A DNA stretch of 64,000 bases, from NCBI GenBank assembly GCA_963823505.1, contig CAWGLY010000005.1, positions 496,001-560,000 on the forward strand, read 5' to 3'. This document shows, piece after piece, positions 16,775-25,658 of the stretch. Position 1 is the stretch's first letter. Every line of letters begins with the position of its first letter. The position numbers and the translations under genes are program-made. The notes beneath the pieces were generated by a model. It was given only the letters and a program-made list of their open reading frames with translations. It searched no databases and was not told the DNA's origin. The stretch is from DATHZQ01 sp963823505 (lineage in GTDB: Bacteria > Actinomycetota > Acidimicrobiia > Spongiisociales > UBA5794).

Positions 16775-17686
16775 TCAGCTGGAGATGAACCCGTTGGCCG
16801 TCAACCACTCCAGGGCAAGCGCATCCGGATCTTCCCCTTCCCCAAAGCGGCTGTTGAGCGCAGACAGCTCTGCGGTGGTGATCTTGGCGCTGACCTCGTT
16901 GATCAGCTCGACGAACCCGTCGCCGTACTCGTCGACGATCTCGGTGCGGACCACCGGGACGATGTTCTCGGCGGGCTGCAGGTTCTGGTCGTCTTCGAGG
17001 AGGACAAAGCCCTTGGCGGTGATGACACCGTCGGACGTGAACAGCAACGCAACGTCGACTTCACCGCCCTCGAGGGCGGCCACGGTGAGCGGCCCGCCGA
17101 CATCGAGCGGCTTGAACTCGGCAAACGACAGCCCGTAGACGTCCATGAGACCGATCATGCAGAACTCACGCTCAGGGCACTCAGGCGGCCCGCCAAAGAT
17201 GAACTGATCGTTGTACCCGGCAAGGTCGCTGACCGTGGCGAGGCCGAACTCTTCGGCCGTTGCCCCCGTGACAACGATCCCGTTCTTGTCCTGTGCCGGG
17301 GAGTAGTCGAGAGCCGTCAGACCCTGGTCTTCCAGCACCCCATTCAGGTTGTCCCACGTCTCGTCCGAGTCGGTACTCGATGTACCACCCTCGAAGGTCA
17401 GCAGCGTTCCCGTGTACTCGGCGAGCATGTCGATCTCGCCCGACTTCAGTGCGGGGTTCACGACTTCGCGGGAACCAAGGTTGAAAGAGCGCTCGACGGA
17501 GTAGCCGGCTTCTTCGAGCGCCGTAGCGTAGATGTCGCCCAGGATGAGCTGTTCGCCGAAATTGGTCGAGCCAACGGTGATCGTCTGGCCCTCTGTTGAG
17601 TCGTCACCCGACCCACACGCACTGACGACGAGCGCCAATGCAATGAAGGCCGCCCCAACGACCCTGCTGCGGACGATGTTCCGCAT
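16775..17686 (-). CDS. Glycine betaine/osmoprotectant ABC transporter substrate-binding lipoprotein (OpuC/ProX type)
   Basis: 303 residues from an ATG with GAGGAGA upstream. The signal peptide ends in the lipobox LVVSAC, so C24 would be lipidated and the protein held outside the membrane. The mature part begins ITVGSTNFGEQLILGDIY, the hallmark of OpuAC/ProX type II binding proteins, and includes DMLAEYTGTL and a late FVELINEVSAKIT helix. These proteins bind glycine betaine, choline, carnitine or similar solutes. It is the last gene of a four-gene importer (ATPase, two permeases, binding protein). In this genome it could supply both osmoprotection and the substrate for the demethylation operon at 1-9188. 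Confidence 0.92.
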   Translation of the reverse strand: MRNIVRSRVVGAAFIALALVVSACGSGDDSTEGQTITVGSTNFGEQLILGDIYATALEEAGYSVERSFNLGSREVVNPALKSGEIDMLAEYTGTLLTFEGGTSSTDSDETWDNLNGVLEDQGLTALDYSPAQDKNGIVVTGATAEEFGLATVSDLAGYNDQFIFGGPPECPEREFCMIGLMDVYGLSFAEFKPLDVGGPLTVAALEGGEVDVALLFTSDGVITAKGFVLLEDDQNLQPAENIVPVVRTEIVDEYGDGFVELINEVSAKITTAELSALNSRFGEGEDPDALALEWLTANGFISS

Positions 17687-17783
17687 GGGTACGTCTCCTC
17701 TCGTAGCGGATGGAAAACGCCGGCCATGTGTGACCGGCGAATCCAAAACGATAGCCGTGGTTGCGTGCTGTCCGACAACCGGT

Positions 17784-18548
17784 TCAGCCGGCCACGACTG
17801 GACCGGGTGCGACCGGATCACCCAAAGCACGGTCTTCAGCCCCTCCGGGGCGGGGCCGCTGTTGCAGCATCGGAGGGATCACTCTGCGTTCCAGCAGGCT
17901 GAAGCCCAGCTCCGTGGCGATCGACAGCAGCGCAACCAGCAGCGCTCCGGCGACGATCGACACGTTGTCTTGGACGGCAAACCCGTCGATGATGTACCGG
18001 CCGAGCCCGCCGTAGGCCACCAACGCGCCGAGCGTTGCCGTGGCCACCACCTGAACGGACGACGTGCGAATCCCTGCCAGCATCACGGGCGATGCGATCG
18101 GCATCTCGATCAGCGTGAGGATGCGCAACTCACCGACCCCCATGCCCCGTGCCGCCTCGACGATGTCGGGTTCGACCGAACGGATCCCCGTGTAGGTATT
18201 GGTGAAGATCGGCGGGAGTGCGAGGGCAAAGAGCGCCACGAACGTCGGCAAGAACCCGAGACCGCTGGAGATGAAGTCGAACCGTTCCGCGAGGCGGATG
18301 GTGATGGGCAAGGCGAGCGCAACGATGCCGAAGGAGGGCAGCGCTCGCCCGACGTTCACGACGGACACTGCGGCAAGGCCGCCCCTTCCGGTGTGGCCAA
18401 GCCAGGCGGCAAGCGGCAGCGCCACGGCGATCGCAGCAATGACGGCGACGCCGGACACCTGGATGTGCTCCCACATACGGTTCACGTAGCCCGAGGAGCC
18501 ACTCCAGGTATTCGCAAACCAGTTGACCAGGTCTCCGAGGAACTCCAT
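17784..18548 (-). CDS. Osmoprotectant ABC transporter permease (OpuB/ProW type)
   Basis: 254 residues; the ATG shares one base with the stop of the preceding permease gene (TGATG). At least five membrane segments are visible. The cytoplasmic EAA loop reads VEAARGMGVGELRILTLIEMP, which contacts the ATPase. The segment RALPSFGIVALALPI is typical of ProW/OpuBB proteins. The C-terminus after about residue 225 is a hydrophilic Pro/Arg tail. It forms the channel with the neighbouring permease. Confidence 0.92.
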   Translation of the reverse strand: MEFLGDLVNWFANTWSGSSGYVNRMWEHIQVSGVAVIAAIAVALPLAAWLGHTGRGGLAAVSVVNVGRALPSFGIVALALPITIRLAERFDFISSGLGFLPTFVALFALALPPIFTNTYTGIRSVEPDIVEAARGMGVGELRILTLIEMPIASPVMLAGIRTSSVQVVATATLGALVAYGGLGRYIIDGFAVQDNVSIVAGALLVALLSIATELGFSLLERRVIPPMLQQRPRPGGAEDRALGDPVAPGPVVAG

Positions 18549-19222
18549 CAGCTCGCCGCCTTGCGCCGGCTCCACGGTGTGAGCAGCCGCTCGAGTGCCA
18601 GCAACGCAACATCTACGGTCACCGCCAGCACGACCGCCAGCCCAGTGCCGAGCACGATCTCGGTGGAGAAGAAGCGGCCGAGACCGCGGAGAATGAAGAA
18701 CCCGACGCCTCCTTGTCCGATGAGCGCCGTCACCGTCACCAGACCGGTCGTCGTCACCGCTGCGATTCTCACTCCGGCCATGATGACGGGCAGCGCAAGC
18801 GGAAGCTCGATCTGGAGGAACAGCCGCCTGCGCCCGTAGCCCATGCCGATCGCGGACTCTATGACCTCTGCGGGGACCCCGTTGATGCCGGCCACCATGT
18901 TGCGTACGAGGATCAACAGCGTGTACCCGACGAGCCCGATTTGCGCCGTCAGGATGGTGAAGCCGGTGATGGGCACGAGGAAGGCGAACAGCGCGAGCGA
19001 GGGGATGGAGTACAACGCTCCGGCGAACCAGGTGATCGGGGCGTAGGTGCGGTGGTACCGAAGCGCAATGAGGGAGAGCACCATCGAGATCACGAACCCC
19101 ACCGCCAGGGCGATACCCGCCAGCACGAGGTGCTCGATCACCTTCTCGCCGATCTCATCGAGGTGGCCCGAGATCCACTCCCAGGACACGAAGGCATCTG
19201 CTGAGGTCTGCGCCAGGACCAT
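18548..19222 (-). CDS. Osmoprotectant ABC transporter permease (second subunit)
   Basis: 224 residues, starting at an ATG that overlaps the ATPase stop by one base; a GTG one codon earlier is also possible. The family signs are the SIPSLALFAFLVPITG segment and the coupling loop VIESAIGMGYGRRRLFLQIELP, followed by ALPVIMAGVR. About six membrane helices are expected. It pairs with the permease at 17784-18548 in a single importer. Confidence 0.92.
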   Translation of the reverse strand: MVLAQTSADAFVSWEWISGHLDEIGEKVIEHLVLAGIALAVGFVISMVLSLIALRYHRTYAPITWFAGALYSIPSLALFAFLVPITGFTILTAQIGLVGYTLLILVRNMVAGINGVPAEVIESAIGMGYGRRRLFLQIELPLALPVIMAGVRIAAVTTTGLVTVTALIGQGGVGFFILRGLGRFFSTEIVLGTGLAVVLAVTVDVALLALERLLTPWSRRKAAS

Positions 19223-20316
19223 CACTGCACGATCTCGCGGCTGATGCGTTCCACCGTGAGCATGCCGAGGAAGTCTGCGCCGTCAAACACCGCCGCAAAG
19301 CGAGTCCGCGAGCTGAGCACCACATCGAGCGCTTCCTTCAGTGTCGCCGAAACGTCGACGAACGACCGGAACCGATGCAACGGGACAGACGCGATCGTGT
19401 CTTCGGCGGAAGCGAGGACGGTCGCTGGCGCCCAGCCATCAAGCCGGGTCCCTTCGCCGACCGCAAACCAGTCGATGCCGTATTGGTCCATGACCCACCG
19501 CGCCTCACCGACCCCTGCGTTGGGCGCTACCACAGGTCCTCCGTCCAGCTCTATGGAGCTCAGCGGAATCAAGCCGAGACGCTTCAGCCCTCGATCCGCA
19601 CCGAGGAAGTCCGCAACGAAGTCGTTGGCCGGCTCGCGCAGCATCACCTCCGGTGCGGCGAACTGCTCGAGCACGCCGCCTACGTTGAGGATGGCGACAT
19701 GATCGCCCAGCCGGATGGCCTCGTCGATGTCATGCGTCACCATGACGATCGTCTTGCGCAGCTCCGACTGGAGCTCGAGGAACTGATCCTGAAGCCTGGC
19801 GCGAATGATGGGGTCGACCGCTCCAAACGGCTCGTCCATGAGCATGACCGGCGGGTCGGCCGCCAGCGCTCGTGCGACTCCTACCCGCTGCCGCTGACCG
19901 CCAGACAACTCTGCCGGATAGCGGTCACGCATGTCACCTTCGAGATGCACCACGTCGAACAGCTCATCGACGCGGGCGTCGATTCTTCGCTGGTCCCAAC
20001 CGAGGAGGTGAGGCACGGTGGCGATGTTCTCGGCAATCGTGCGGTGCGGGAAGAGGCCGATCTGCTGGATCACGTATCCGATGCCGCGTCTGAGTTCTTG
20101 CGGGTCGAGACTGAGGACGTCCTGCCCGCCGACCTCAATCGAGCCTGATGTGGGTTCGATCAGGCGGTTGATCATTTTCAACGTCGTGGTCTTGCCGCAG
20201 CCGGACGGGCCGACGAGCACGGCGATTTCACCTTCGGGCACCGTGAGCGAGAGCCCACCAACGGCGGGAGCGGTGCTTCCGGGATAGACCTTGGACACGT
20301 CCTTGAGCGTGATCAT
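19222..20316 (-). CDS. Osmoprotectant ABC transporter ATP-binding protein (OpuA/ProV type) with CBS domains
   Basis: 364 residues from the ATG that gives MITLKDVSKVYPG; an ATG four codons earlier is an alternative. Walker A is GPSGCGKTT, the Q-loop is YVIQQIGLFPH, the ABC signature is LSGGQRQR, Walker B is VMLMDEP and the switch is VTHD. After about residue 240 the protein continues into a CBS-pair region ending in FLGMLTVERI. In related OpuA systems the CBS pair senses ionic strength or cyclic di-AMP, so the importer may be gated by osmotic state. First gene of the operon. Confidence 0.93.
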   Translation of the reverse strand: MITLKDVSKVYPGSTAPAVGGLSLTVPEGEIAVLVGPSGCGKTTTLKMINRLIEPTSGSIEVGGQDVLSLDPQELRRGIGYVIQQIGLFPHRTIAENIATVPHLLGWDQRRIDARVDELFDVVHLEGDMRDRYPAELSGGQRQRVGVARALAADPPVMLMDEPFGAVDPIIRARLQDQFLELQSELRKTIVMVTHDIDEAIRLGDHVAILNVGGVLEQFAAPEVMLREPANDFVADFLGADRGLKRLGLIPLSSIELDGGPVVAPNAGVGEARWVMDQYGIDWFAVGEGTRLDGWAPATVLASAEDTIASVPLHRFRSFVDVSATLKEALDVVLSSRTRFAAVFDGADFLGMLTVERISREIVQ

Positions 20317-20382
20317 CGCCAGGACCATAGGGGCCGAGCCGCACGTACGGCCCGGCGGTCCGTACATCGGAGGAGGAACCGA

Positions 20383-20685
20383 TCAATCCACCATGGCATA
20401 GGACCCTACGAGGGTCCCACCTTTGACCTCCGGAGGTATCTCGCAACGGTCGCGGAGCTCGCGCTGGAACTCCGCAAACGCAGGGGATTCACCGAGCGGG
20501 TTGTTGTCGGGATCGTCGATCAGAGCGACGTGCAAGAACGTCACACCGTCCTCCAGGCGGAAAGACGAGTAGCGGATCCCTTTGGGCCGGGTCGATGCGA
20601 GTTCGGCGAAGACGCTCTCGATCAGGGCCTGGTTCTCTTGGGCTTGGTCGGCCTTGGTGGTGTACTGAACGATGGCCGTGCGCAT
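20383..20685 (-). CDS. Small conserved hypothetical protein, possible dimeric alpha-beta barrel
   Basis: 100 residues starting MRTAIVQYTTKADQAQENQ. The opening strand, the helix QALIESVFAELA, and later strands around IRYSSFRLEDGVTFLHVALI fit a ferredoxin-like dimeric alpha-beta barrel of the monooxygenase/YciI sort. No catalytic residue can be assigned. It lies between the importer and an M20 hydrolase on the same strand, with gaps of more than 20 bp on each side. Confidence 0.7.
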   Translation of the reverse strand: MRTAIVQYTTKADQAQENQALIESVFAELASTRPKGIRYSSFRLEDGVTFLHVALIDDPDNNPLGESPAFAEFQRELRDRCEIPPEVKGGTLVGSYAMVD

Positions 20686-20706
20686 GTGTCCTCCGATCGG
20701 TTCCGG

Positions 20707-21906
20707 TCACGGACGTGACAGGAATTCGAGTGCCACGGCTGAGTACAGGGCGACGCCGGCCGCCATGGCTTGTTCATCGAATCTCACCCGGTTTGAGTGG
20801 TTCGCCGGCGCCTCGCCCGCCACCAGGTCCGGCGGGCACGCCCCGAGAAACGCCATCACCCCCGGGACCTTTTCCAGCACGTAGCTCCAGTCCTCGGCAC
20901 CCATGATGGGGAACGGCATGGTGGAGACCACTTCGCGCCCGAGCAGATTCGACGCCACTTCGGTGACCATCGCCGAGAAGTCCGGATCGTTGACCGTCAC
21001 CGGGTAGCCGTGGCGGATGAACAGCTCGGCGGTTGCCCCGTGGGCGGCCGCTACATGGGTTGCGACCTGTTCCAGCATCGCTTGCACGGCGCTGCGGTTT
21101 TCGGCCGAGAGGGTGCGCATGGTGCCTACGAGGAGCGCCTTCTCCGGAATGACGTTGTTGGTGGTCCCCGCTTCGACCTTGCCGAAAGTGACCACGATCG
21201 GCTCGAGCGCACTGAAGCGCCGGGTCACCGCCGTTTGTATGGCGAGAATGATCTCTGCGGCGATCGGCACAGGGTCGAGAGCATGGTGGGGCGCCGAAGC
21301 GTGGCCGCCGCGGCCCGAGATCGTGATGTGGATCTCGTCTGCAGATGCGAGTTGGGGACCCGGACGGTGATGGACGGAGCCTGATGGGAACATGGTCGTC
21401 ACGTGCAGGGCAAAAGCGCCGGTCGGCGCAGGAGCGACGGCATCGAGCAGCCCTTCCTCGAGCATGAAGCGGGCGCCGTGCTCGCCTTCCTCACCTGGCT
21501 GAAACATGAAGACCACACGACCGGGAAGCTCGGAGCGATACGCACTGAGCACGCGTACCGCACCCACCAGCATCGCCGTGTGGAGGTCATGCCCGCAGGC
21601 ATGCATCGCTCCCTCCACCTCGCTCGCATACACCTCGCCGGTGTCCTCCGGCATGGCGAGCGCATCCATGTCGCCGCGCAGGAGGATCGTTGGGCCAGGC
21701 AAAGCCCCCTCCAGCACCGCCACCACCCCACTGGTCGTGGTGTGCAGCGAGATCTCGACGGGCAGGTTGCGGATTGCGGCGACAACGGCTTCCTGCGTCA
21801 CGGGAAGGTGGAGCCCTACCTCGGGTCTCCGGTGCAGCGTGCGCCGGAGCTCGACGACTTCGGGCTGGATGGCGGAGGCCTGCGCAAGAAGGTCGGTGCG
21901 GTTCAT
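20707..21906 (-). CDS. M20 family metallo-amidohydrolase (hippurate hydrolase/IAA-amino acid hydrolase type)
   Basis: 399 residues, the usual length for the M20D subfamily. Metal-site motifs are visible: LLRGDMDALAMPED, then HACGHDLHTAMLVGA with its C and H ligands, and FMFQPGEEGEHGARFMLEEG with the Glu base. A small dimerisation domain around GRGGHASAPHHALDP interrupts the catalytic domain, as is normal. These enzymes cleave N-acyl amino acids and similar amides in the cytoplasm; the true substrate is not evident. Confidence 0.92.
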   Translation of the reverse strand: MNRTDLLAQASAIQPEVVELRRTLHRRPEVGLHLPVTQEAVVAAIRNLPVEISLHTTTSGVVAVLEGALPGPTILLRGDMDALAMPEDTGEVYASEVEGAMHACGHDLHTAMLVGAVRVLSAYRSELPGRVVFMFQPGEEGEHGARFMLEEGLLDAVAPAPTGAFALHVTTMFPSGSVHHRPGPQLASADEIHITISGRGGHASAPHHALDPVPIAAEIILAIQTAVTRRFSALEPIVVTFGKVEAGTTNNVIPEKALLVGTMRTLSAENRSAVQAMLEQVATHVAAAHGATAELFIRHGYPVTVNDPDFSAMVTEVASNLLGREVVSTMPFPIMGAEDWSYVLEKVPGVMAFLGACPPDLVAGEAPANHSNRVRFDEQAMAAGVALYSAVALEFLSRP

Positions 21907-22024
21907 TCGCCGATGTTAGGGACAAGGCCGCTCCCGGGCGCGACGCCCGAAACCTGCCACCGCTCTTCACGATTCCTCCACAACTCCTTGCGACGATCAA
22001 TCCACGTCAAGCAAAGGAGTTGGA

Positions 22025-22363
22025 GTGGCCCGAGTGGGCATCTTTCGTATCGTGCTGTTGGTCCTGGCCGTCGTGGCGGTCTCCTCGCTGATCTCGAACG
22101 GAGCAGGCGCAGCTGCAGCAGGTCTCGGCTTCCTGTTGCTCGTCCCCTTCCTGATCTTCAAGATCTTCCTGTTCGTGATGCTGCTCGGCTTCATCGGCAA
22201 GGTGTTCTGGCGCAGCGGACACGAACGGCAGCAGTGGATCGGGCGGCCTTGGGATCGATCGAGACGGCAGGAGAGCGAAGCGAGCGACGCAGCCAAGTTC
22301 GAGGAATGGCATCGAATGGCGCACGCCAAAGAGGAGGTCGACAGGTGGGTTCCCGAAGTCTGA
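22025..22363 (+). CDS. Small membrane protein of unknown function
   Basis: 112 residues from a GTG with AAAGGAG upstream. Two hydrophobic segments (about 7-25 and 30-60, GFLLLVPFLIFKIFLFVMLL) are followed by a charged C-terminal tail. It lies 50 bp upstream of a two-component pair on the same strand and may be part of that unit. I recognise no family. Confidence 0.65.
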   Translation: MARVGIFRIVLLVLAVVAVSSLISNGAGAAAAGLGFLLLVPFLIFKIFLFVMLLGFIGKVFWRSGHERQQWIGRPWDRSRRQESEASDAAKFEEWHRMAHAKEEVDRWVPEV

Positions 22364-22412
22364 GAGCGAGCAGTGTGATCATCCCCCGGGCGGCAACGCC
22401 ACAATGGAGACG

Positions 22413-23093
22413 ATGAGAACCATCCTTGTGGTCGACGACGAGTTGAAGATCACCCGCCTGGTGCGTGACTACATGCAGCAGGCGGGCTTCAACGTGATCG
22501 AAGCCGGCGACGGCATCGCAGGGGTGAGTGCGGCTCGCACGCACAGGCCCGACCTCATCGTGCTCGACCTGGGCCTGCCCGGCATGGACGGTCTGGATGT
22601 GACCAGGACGCTGCGCGCCACCTCAACGGTGCCGATCATCATGTTGACTGCCCGAAGCGACGAGACCGATCGCATCGTTGGACTGGAGCTGGGGGCCGAC
22701 GACTACATCGTGAAGCCTTTCAGCCCCAAGGAGCTGGTCGCGCGGGTGCGGGCGGTGCTGCGGAGAGTCGATGCCGTCGCAGACGGCGCAGAAGTCATCC
22801 GAGCAGGCGATGTCGAGATCGACGTTCCCAAAATGCGGGTGTCGGTAGCCGGCAACCCGGTCGACCTCACCCCGACGGAGTTCGAGTTGGTTGCGACACT
22901 GGCGAAGCAACCCGGCAGGATCTTCACCCGCACCCAGCTCCTGGATGCCGTCCACGGTGTGGCATTCGAGTCCTACGAGCGTGCCGTCGACGCCCACATC
23001 AAGAACATCAGGCGCAAGATCGAGCCCGACCCGAGGTCGCCTGTGTTCGTGCTCACGGTGCACGGCGTGGGCTACAAATTCAGCGATGCGTAG
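22413..23093 (+). CDS. OmpR/PhoB-family response regulator
   Basis: 226 residues. The receiver domain has acidic residues VVDDE at 6-10, phosphoacceptor D52 in LIVLDLGLPGMDG, and the conserved lysine in DYIVKPFSPKELVAR. The C-terminal winged helix runs from about 130 to 226 (LTPTEFELVATLAKQPGR, then DAHIKNIRRKIEPDP). I chose the ATG preceded by GGAGA; one three codons earlier is also open. It overlaps the histidine kinase start by eight bases, so the two form a cognate pair. The signal is unknown. Confidence 0.95.
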   Translation: MRTILVVDDELKITRLVRDYMQQAGFNVIEAGDGIAGVSAARTHRPDLIVLDLGLPGMDGLDVTRTLRATSTVPIIMLTARSDETDRIVGLELGADDYIVKPFSPKELVARVRAVLRRVDAVADGAEVIRAGDVEIDVPKMRVSVAGNPVDLTPTEFELVATLAKQPGRIFTRTQLLDAVHGVAFESYERAVDAHIKNIRRKIEPDPRSPVFVLTVHGVGYKFSDA

Positions 23094-24195
23094 CCGGTTC
23101 TCATCGTCGTCGTTCCACGCACCGGAGTGGTGGCCCGAGGGGGAGACCTGGCCGCCGCGTGGCGGCGATGGCCGGGACGCCTGGTCGGGCTTCGGTCGCA
23201 CCATGGTGCGGCGGGTTGCCACCTTCTTCGCGGTCGTCCTGCTCGTTCCGATTGTGTTTGGTGCCCTCGTCGGGCTTGCGATTGGTGGCGGTTCCGGGGG
23301 TCTGATGACCGTACCCGAGGTGCTCCTGATCGTGGTCGCGACCTCGCTCGTACTCGTGCTGATCGGGTGGCTGTTCTTTCGTAGCTGGCGCCCGGTTCAG
23401 CAGCTGATTCGGGCCGCAGGACGCCTTGCCGATGGCGACTATGCGGTCCGAGTCGAACCGGCAGGATCCGCTTCGATGCGGTCCGTGACCGCCTCCTTCA
23501 ACGACATGGCGGGAGAGTTGGAGTCGGCACGCGAACAGCGCCGCAGGTTGCTTGCCGACGTCGGTCACGAGTTGCGCACGCCCCTGACCGTCCTGCGCGG
23601 GGAGCTGGAGGCCATGGTCGACGGGGTGCACCGGCCCGACGTCGAGCACATCAGGCTGCTGCTGGACGATGTCGAAGTCATGGAGCGGCTCCTCGAGGAC
23701 CTCGAGACCCTCAGCCAAGCTGAGGCCGGAGCGTTGACACTCCACCGCGAACCAACGGACATTGATCTGCTGGTGGAGGACGTCGCATCGTCGTTCGGTC
23801 GTGATGCCGCGGCGAGCGGGGTGACGATCGTGGCGTCGGCCGGCGCCGCAACCACGCTCGACATCGATCCGGTGCGGATTCGTGAAGTGCTCGCCAATCT
23901 CGTGGTCAATGCCCTTCGCGCCATGCCAGACGGCGGGAGGCTGCGGCTGTCTGCCACCCGCGAGCGCCACATGATCGTGATTCGGGTGGCGGACACCGGC
24001 GTGGGGATACCCAACGACGCTCGGGACCGCGTCTTCGACAGGTTCCACAAGGGGAGTGGATCTGCAGGCTCCGGACTCGGTCTCACCATCAGCCGCGATC
24101 TGGTCGAGGCGCACGGCGGCGGGGTGGCGATCGAGTCGACATCCTCCGACGGTACGACGGTCAGCGTGAGCCTCCCCACCGCCCCCGGCGTCTGA
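23086..24195 (+). CDS. Membrane sensor histidine kinase with HAMP domain
   Basis: 369 residues; the ATG lies inside the end of the response regulator gene. Two transmembrane helices (about 42-64 and 74-96) lie close together, leaving almost no external sensor loop. This suggests sensing within the membrane. A HAMP segment (RPVQQLIRAAGRLADGDYAVR) leads to the H-box DVGHELRTPLTVL, with phospho-site H161. The ATPase then has the N-box NLVVNALRAMPDG, the G1-box VADTGVGIP, and GSGLGLTISRDLVEAHGG. Partner of the regulator at 22413-23093. Confidence 0.94.
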   Translation: MRSRFSSSSFHAPEWWPEGETWPPRGGDGRDAWSGFGRTMVRRVATFFAVVLLVPIVFGALVGLAIGGGSGGLMTVPEVLLIVVATSLVLVLIGWLFFRSWRPVQQLIRAAGRLADGDYAVRVEPAGSASMRSVTASFNDMAGELESAREQRRRLLADVGHELRTPLTVLRGELEAMVDGVHRPDVEHIRLLLDDVEVMERLLEDLETLSQAEAGALTLHREPTDIDLLVEDVASSFGRDAAASGVTIVASAGAATTLDIDPVRIREVLANLVVNALRAMPDGGRLRLSATRERHMIVIRVADTGVGIPNDARDRVFDRFHKGSGSAGSGLGLTISRDLVEAHGGGVAIESTSSDGTTVSVSLPTAPGV

Positions 24196-24247
24196 ACAGA
24201 GTCCGTCCATGGTGGTCATGCGTCTTGGCGGCTCGACTGGAGGCAAC

Positions 24248-25252
24248 ATGTCACTCGCCTGCCGCACCGTTCTCCTGGCCACCGTCTTGGTCATGGGCGC
24301 GTGTGCAGATGCTTCTGCCCCATCTGAGAGCTCCACCTCCGTGCTTGCGACGACTACGACGGTTGCCACACCGACGCCCACGGCAGCGCCCGTGACGACG
24401 ACATCGAGCACCGCACCGCCGCCATCCACCACAACAACGACCACGCTCACTGCCGATCCCGATCTCGAAGCGGGCACCATCCGGGTGGACGATCGCGGCG
24501 TCGCCAAGGTCTGGGTCCCCGCAGGATCATTCGTGATGGGAACCGGCGACCCTGAGGCTCTCGACCCGCCCGGCTGGGCGAGGACGGAGGTGCGCTATGA
24601 ACAGCCGGCCCACGAGGTCATGCTCTCTCGTGGCTTCTGGATCGATCAGGTCGAGGTGACGAACGAGGCCTTCGCAGCCTTCATCGACGGCGGCCGCTGC
24701 GCCAGCCAGGGCCTCTGGTCGGAGGCTGGCTGAGAATGGCTCTCCGCCCGGCGTCCAGGAAGCGTGCCGGTCGAATGCGACGATACCGAGCCGAATCGCC
24801 CCCGCACCTGCATCACGTGGTTTGAAGCGGAGGCGTACGCAGCGTGGCGAGGCGGCCGCCTGCCGACGGAGGCGGAATGGGAATACGCCGCTCGCGGCCC
24901 GGAGAGCACGGTCTATCCATGGGGTGCCGAGTGGGATCCGATGCTGGCCAACGTGGTCGACAGCGCGGGGCTCACTCCGGTGGGGAGTTGCCCGGAGGGG
25001 GCGAGCTGGGTCGGCGCTCTCGACATGGCTGGAAACGCCAGGGAGTGGGTCAACGACTGGCTGGGCACCGACTACTACGAGGACAGCCCCTCGATCGATC
25101 CTCCGGGGCCGGAGCGCGGGGTCAAGAAGGTTGAAAAGGGCGGCTGGTGGGGGAGCGTCCCGTATGCCGCACGTGGTGCCTACCGGCACTTCGAAGACCC
25201 ACCTCAATACGAAGATGGGCACATCGGCGTGCGTATCGTCAGCGCCCCGTAG
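24248..25252 (+). pseudogene. Formylglycine-generating-enzyme-like (SUMF1/FGE family) lipoprotein interrupted by one in-frame TGA
   Basis: Starts at an ATG with TGGAGG upstream. A lipoprotein signal ends in LVMGAC (C19), followed by a Ser/Thr/Pro-rich linker (about 25-85). The FGE-like domain starts at WVPAGSFVMGTGDPE and continues through FWIDQVEVTNEAF. A TGA at 24731-24733 (codon 162) then stops the frame. The same frame resumes without a shift as EWLSARRPGS..., CITWFEAEAYAAWRGGRLPT, EWEYAARG and the C-terminal GWWGSVPYAARGAYR and GVRIVSAP. The stop sits where a Trp (TGG) would be expected in WSEAG?EWL, so this looks like a single TGG to TGA change. It could be a recent pseudogene or a sequence error. 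TGA is the normal stop elsewhere in this genome. Confidence 0.8.
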
Positions 25253-25352
25253 GCGGCACCGGGCTGTCGCCATCTGTGTGGCGCCAGCAGGAAATGCCCG
25301 GCGCCGGAGCGCCCGACCGATATCGTGGGCCAGACGATTCGAGGGTGGACGC

Positions 25353-25658
25353 TTGAGTGACCTTTTGGAACGGACGTTGGGTCTCGCTCCTGACACCCGT
25401 GAACGGTTGTTGTGGACCATCGGCGTCGTGTTTTCCGCACCGACCACCAACCACACCGCCGATTTCGGTCGAGACAGCGGTGTGGCCATTACGGCGCGGA
25501 TGCCGATCCCCCTGCGGGATCGGCGAGGTATCGACAACGCGTTCGGGCGGTGCGTTTTGAGCGGAATCGCTGCCGACCCGGGCGTTGGGCTTGCCTATCC
25601 GACGGTCCGCGCGTTCTTGCCCGACGCCGTGCGTGTGCAAGGCGGGGACGGCGTGTGA
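25353..25658 (+). CDS. Small hypothetical protein coupled to the Ldh-family dehydrogenase
   Basis: 101 residues from a TTG start; GAGGGTGG lies upstream and the stop overlaps the next GTG (GTGA). It opens with a helix SDLLERTLGLAPDTRERLLW and then a strand-rich part around SGVAITARMPIPLRD. I recognise no family. Tight coupling to the dehydrogenase at 25655 is the main reason to believe it is real and related in function. Confidence 0.55.
   Translation: MSDLLERTLGLAPDTRERLLWTIGVVFSAPTTNHTADFGRDSGVAITARMPIPLRDRRGIDNAFGRCVLSGIAADPGVGLAYPTVRAFLPDAVRVQGGDGV

Noticed and set aside
24731..24733. Selenocysteine at the TGA of the FGE-like gene
   Set aside because: The position fits Trp and not Cys, and no SECIS-like hairpin is evident after the TGA.
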